The notes below the pieces were generated by a model that was not told where the DNA came from, made no database searches, and saw nothing but the letters and a program-made list of their open reading frames with translations. This document shows positions 61,682-64,000 of a DNA stretch of 64,000 nt, in pieces. The stretch covers positions 1 through 64,000 of the forward strand of contig CAYVRT010000007.1 in NCBI GenBank assembly GCA_964453115.1, written 5' to 3'. Made by a program: the position numbers and the translations under genes. Position 1 is the stretch's first letter. The number at the start of each line of letters is the position of its first letter. The DNA is from JAIWNK01 sp964453115 (GTDB taxonomy: Bacteria > Chloroflexota > Anaerolineae > Anaerolineales > Anaerolineaceae).

Positions 61682-63810
61682 AATACCTATTCCTTGTTCT
61701 TGCGATTATCCCCTTATCTGTTTTCTCCTTTCTGATCAGCTCGTTTTCTGCCCCCAAAGCTGCCGATCTACTAATTTATGATGAAACTCTTGCAACCGGC
61801 TGGGAAAACTGGTCTTGGGACACACTTGTGCAATTCAACAACCCCAACCCTGTCCACAATGGCAACTCATCCATTTCTGTCAGCTATCAACAGGGTTGGG
61901 GCGGGTTATATCTTGCATACCCGCAGACCCTCTCAGGGAGCGACTATCTCTCCATCCGCTTTTGGGTCCATGGCGGCACCCAGGCTGGACAGTCCATTCT
62001 AATTGGCCTCAATGACGGAGGCCCAACCTACTCGTTGACCATCCAAAATACAGGCTGGCAACAAATCACAATTCCGCTCTCTGACCTGGGCAGCCCAAGC
62101 CAGATTGATTCAATTGTCTGGCAAAATAACACCGCAGCCCCCCAACCCACCTTCTATCTGGACGAAATCACCCTGATGGGAAACACAACGCCCCCAACGC
62201 CAACCAGCGCACCAGAACTAAGCGTTCATGCCTCTATGAACCATCATCCCATCTCGCCCTTCATCTACGGCATGAACTTCCCAGACGCCGACCTGGCACA
62301 AGAATTACAGCTCCCAATTGCACGCTGGGGTGGCAATGCCACCACACGCTACAACTGGCAATACGACATCTCCAATCAGGCAATGGATTGGTATTACGAA
62401 AATTACCAGCAAAACGCCGAACACACCCGACTTGAACAATTTATCGAACAAAACCTTGCCTCAGAAACCGAAAGCATTGTAACACTACCTCTCATTGGCT
62501 GGATGCCCAAAAACGATCCCCTTGCCTGTAGTTTCAGCATCGAAAAATATGGGCCCCAGCAAGATAACGACTGGCAATGGCGTCCGAATTGCGGTAATGG
62601 CATTCGCAACAATGGCACCCTCATCACCAATAACGACCCCAACGATACCAGTATGCCTATTACCCCAGCAAATGTTTCAAGTGAAATCCAATACCTGATC
62701 GGCCAATATCAATCCGCAGATCAGGGAGGGGTGGCATTCTACAATCTCGACAACGAACCCATGCTCTGGTACGACACCCATCGTGATGTCCATCCATCCC
62801 CCACCACATACGACGAAATGCGCGACCGTACCATCGCCTATGCTGCCGCCATCAAACAAACCGACCCACAAGCACAAACTCTTGGCCCTGTCACCTGGGG
62901 CTGGACAGCCTACTTTTGGTCCGCATACGATTGGGAATCGGGGGATGAGTGGTGGCTTAACCCCCAAGATCGCAACGCGCATAGTGGAATGCCCTTCACC
63001 GCCTGGTATTTACAGCAACTAAAAACCTATCAAGATCAGCACGGCACGCGCCTGCTTGACTATCTAGATTTACACTATTACCCCGCTGCAAACCAGGTTG
63101 CTCTCTCTCCCGCTGGAAACGCCACCATACAAGCCCTGCGTCTTCGCTCAACCCGCTCGCTTTGGGATGCAAACTATGTTGATGAGAGTTGGATTGGCGA
63201 ATCAGCTGAAGGCCCCTATGTTCGACTGATTCCGCGCATGAAAGAGTGGGTCAATACCTACTATCCCGGCACCCGTCTTGCCATCACCGAATATAACTGG
63301 GGTGGGCTAGAACATATCAACGGTGCCCTGGCCCAAGCAGATGTCTTAGGCATCTTTGGGCGTGAAGGCCTAGACCTCGCCACAATTTGGGGACCACCTA
63401 GCAGCAACCAGCCTGGTGCATATGCCTTCCGCATCTACCTTAACTACGATGGACAAGGCAGTCACTTTGGTGAGACGAGCATCCAGGCCAACAGCACCAA
63501 TCAAGATCGCCTTGCCATCTATGCTAGCCAGCGCACCAGCGATAACGCATTGACTCTCATCATCATCAACAAAACCGCGTCCAACCTGATCAGCCCCCTA
63601 TCCTTGCAGGGTTTTTCTCCATCCACCTACGCTCAGGTCTACCGTTACAGCACAGCGGATTTACACCACATCCAGCGCCAGAACAATCTTATTGTTTCAG
63701 AGCATGGGTTCACAACCACCTACCCGGCAAACTCCATCACCCTTATTGTCATACTGCCCGATAGCGCTGCTCAACCCAAATTGCTCTTCCTTCCGGCACT
63801 AACACGCTAA
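61678..63810 (+). CDS. Secreted glycoside hydrolase family 44 (endoglucanase/xyloglucanase)
   Basis: The protein has 710 residues. A signal peptide (FLVLAIIPLSVFSFLISSFSAP) is followed by a carbohydrate-binding-like beta domain (about 30-175) and a short TPTP linker. The GH44 catalytic domain begins near residue 185 and carries the family hallmark RWGGNATTRYNW. The acid/base Glu is E360 in NLDNEPMLW and the nucleophile is E538 in ITEYNWGG. A C-terminal beta domain follows. It cleaves internal beta-1,4 glucan bonds outside the cell. Coupling to a GNAT gene by ATGA overlap is unusual. Confidence 0.93.
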   Translation: MKYLFLVLAIIPLSVFSFLISSFSAPKAADLLIYDETLATGWENWSWDTLVQFNNPNPVHNGNSSISVSYQQGWGGLYLAYPQTLSGSDYLSIRFWVHGGTQAGQSILIGLNDGGPTYSLTIQNTGWQQITIPLSDLGSPSQIDSIVWQNNTAAPQPTFYLDEITLMGNTTPPTPTSAPELSVHASMNHHPISPFIYGMNFPDADLAQELQLPIARWGGNATTRYNWQYDISNQAMDWYYENYQQNAEHTRLEQFIEQNLASETESIVTLPLIGWMPKNDPLACSFSIEKYGPQQDNDWQWRPNCGNGIRNNGTLITNNDPNDTSMPITPANVSSEIQYLIGQYQSADQGGVAFYNLDNEPMLWYDTHRDVHPSPTTYDEMRDRTIAYAAAIKQTDPQAQTLGPVTWGWTAYFWSAYDWESGDEWWLNPQDRNAHSGMPFTAWYLQQLKTYQDQHGTRLLDYLDLHYYPAANQVALSPAGNATIQALRLRSTRSLWDANYVDESWIGESAEGPYVRLIPRMKEWVNTYYPGTRLAITEYNWGGLEHINGALAQADVLGIFGREGLDLATIWGPPSSNQPGAYAFRIYLNYDGQGSHFGETSIQANSTNQDRLAIYASQRTSDNALTLIIINKTASNLISPLSLQGFSPSTYAQVYRYSTADLHHIQRQNNLIVSEHGFTTTYPANSITLIVILPDSAAQPKLLFLPALTR

Positions 63811-63811
63811 G

Positions 63812-64000
63812 TTACGGATTCCCCAAAAGTTCGGTACCTTGTAAGTAAGCCACACGCTGTGCCAGAAAATCTCGCACCACCTGCACAGATTGTTCATAAG
63901 ATTCTGCTGACGCATACTTTTCATCCTGATTAACCGATTCTATCAATTTTACATAATGCTCCAAATCTACCTGAATGGCTCCTGAAACAAACACTTCCTG
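63812..64000 (-). CDS. C-terminal fragment of an unidentified protein
   Basis: A minus-strand frame is open from the right window edge to a stop at 63812, giving about 62 residues (ending FLAQRVAYLQGTELLGNP). It is acidic and helical, and I do not recognise it. The stop is 2 bases from the convergent GH44 stop. The start and most of the gene lie beyond the window, so a real gene is likely but not certain. Confidence 0.5.
   Translation of the reverse strand, partial: QEVFVSGAIQVDLEHYVKLIESVNQDEKYASAESYEQSVQVVRDFLAQRVAYLQGTELLGNP

Overview
The window looks like a chromosomal segment of a Chloroflexota bacterium, most likely class Anaerolineae. This is inferred from gene content and protein style: a tungsten aldehyde oxidoreductase cluster, a split glycine dehydrogenase, secreted FG-GAP and BNR proteins with Pro/Thr linkers, a DUF4342 protein, TrmFO, and compact gene ends. 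It was not tested against a database. Base composition looks even throughout. I see no rRNA, tRNA, CRISPR array, insertion sequence or phage gene.

Layout. (1) 1-9.8 kb, minus strand: a surface-polysaccharide cluster with a Wzz/BY-kinase (cut by the left edge), an initiating sugar-phosphate transferase, an anchored BNR-repeat protein, a cobalamin-binding radical SAM enzyme, a family 2 glycosyltransferase, a hexapeptide acyltransferase and a low-molecular-weight tyrosine phosphatase. (2) 9.8-25.7 kb: mixed housekeeping and accessory genes. These include an ArsR-DUF2087 regulator, an FG-GAP protein, a ferredoxin / aldehyde:ferredoxin oxidoreductase / MoaD-like operon, proline iminopeptidase, TypA, a patatin, YjjX, a K+-channel-like RCK protein next to a SpoIIE-type phosphatase, a methyltransferase, a radical SAM repair protein and YihY. 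(3) 25.8-31 kb: a glycine riboswitch in front of gcvH-gcvPA-gcvPB, then an amino-acid permease. (4) 31-36.5 kb: a divergent metallophosphoesterase, leucyl aminopeptidase and alaS.

(5) 36.6-49.2 kb, minus strand: the most notable region. Six tightly packed genes encode a sigma-54 factor with a zinc-ribbon insert, a soluble PAS-GAF-PAS histidine kinase, an NtrC-type response regulator without a DNA-binding domain, a 108-residue two-helix membrane protein, a 1705-residue TPR protein, and an 829-residue protein with a clan CD (caspase/gingipain/CHAT-like) His/Cys protease domain. Two textbook -24/-12 sigma-54 promoters lie on the same strand, one in front of rpoN and one in front of the membrane protein-TPR-protease half. 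I read this as a self-contained, signal-triggered protease system carrying its own sigma factor and promoters; its trigger and target cannot be read from sequence.

(6) 49.2-55.6 kb, plus strand: trmFO, an M28 peptidase, an orphan kinase, an aminotransferase, hflX and a small membrane protein. (7) 55.6-60.7 kb, minus strand: rpmF, then a separate four-gene redox operon (a multi-cluster 4Fe-4S protein, a radical SAM protein, a saccharopine dehydrogenase-like reductase and an FAD desaturase-like oxidoreductase) of unknown product. (8) 60.7-64 kb, plus strand: a tandem GNAT acetyltransferase translationally coupled to a secreted GH44 glucanase, followed by a gene fragment at the right edge.

The only gene-free stretch of more than 300 bases is 25732-26052, which holds the gcv promoter and glycine riboswitch.
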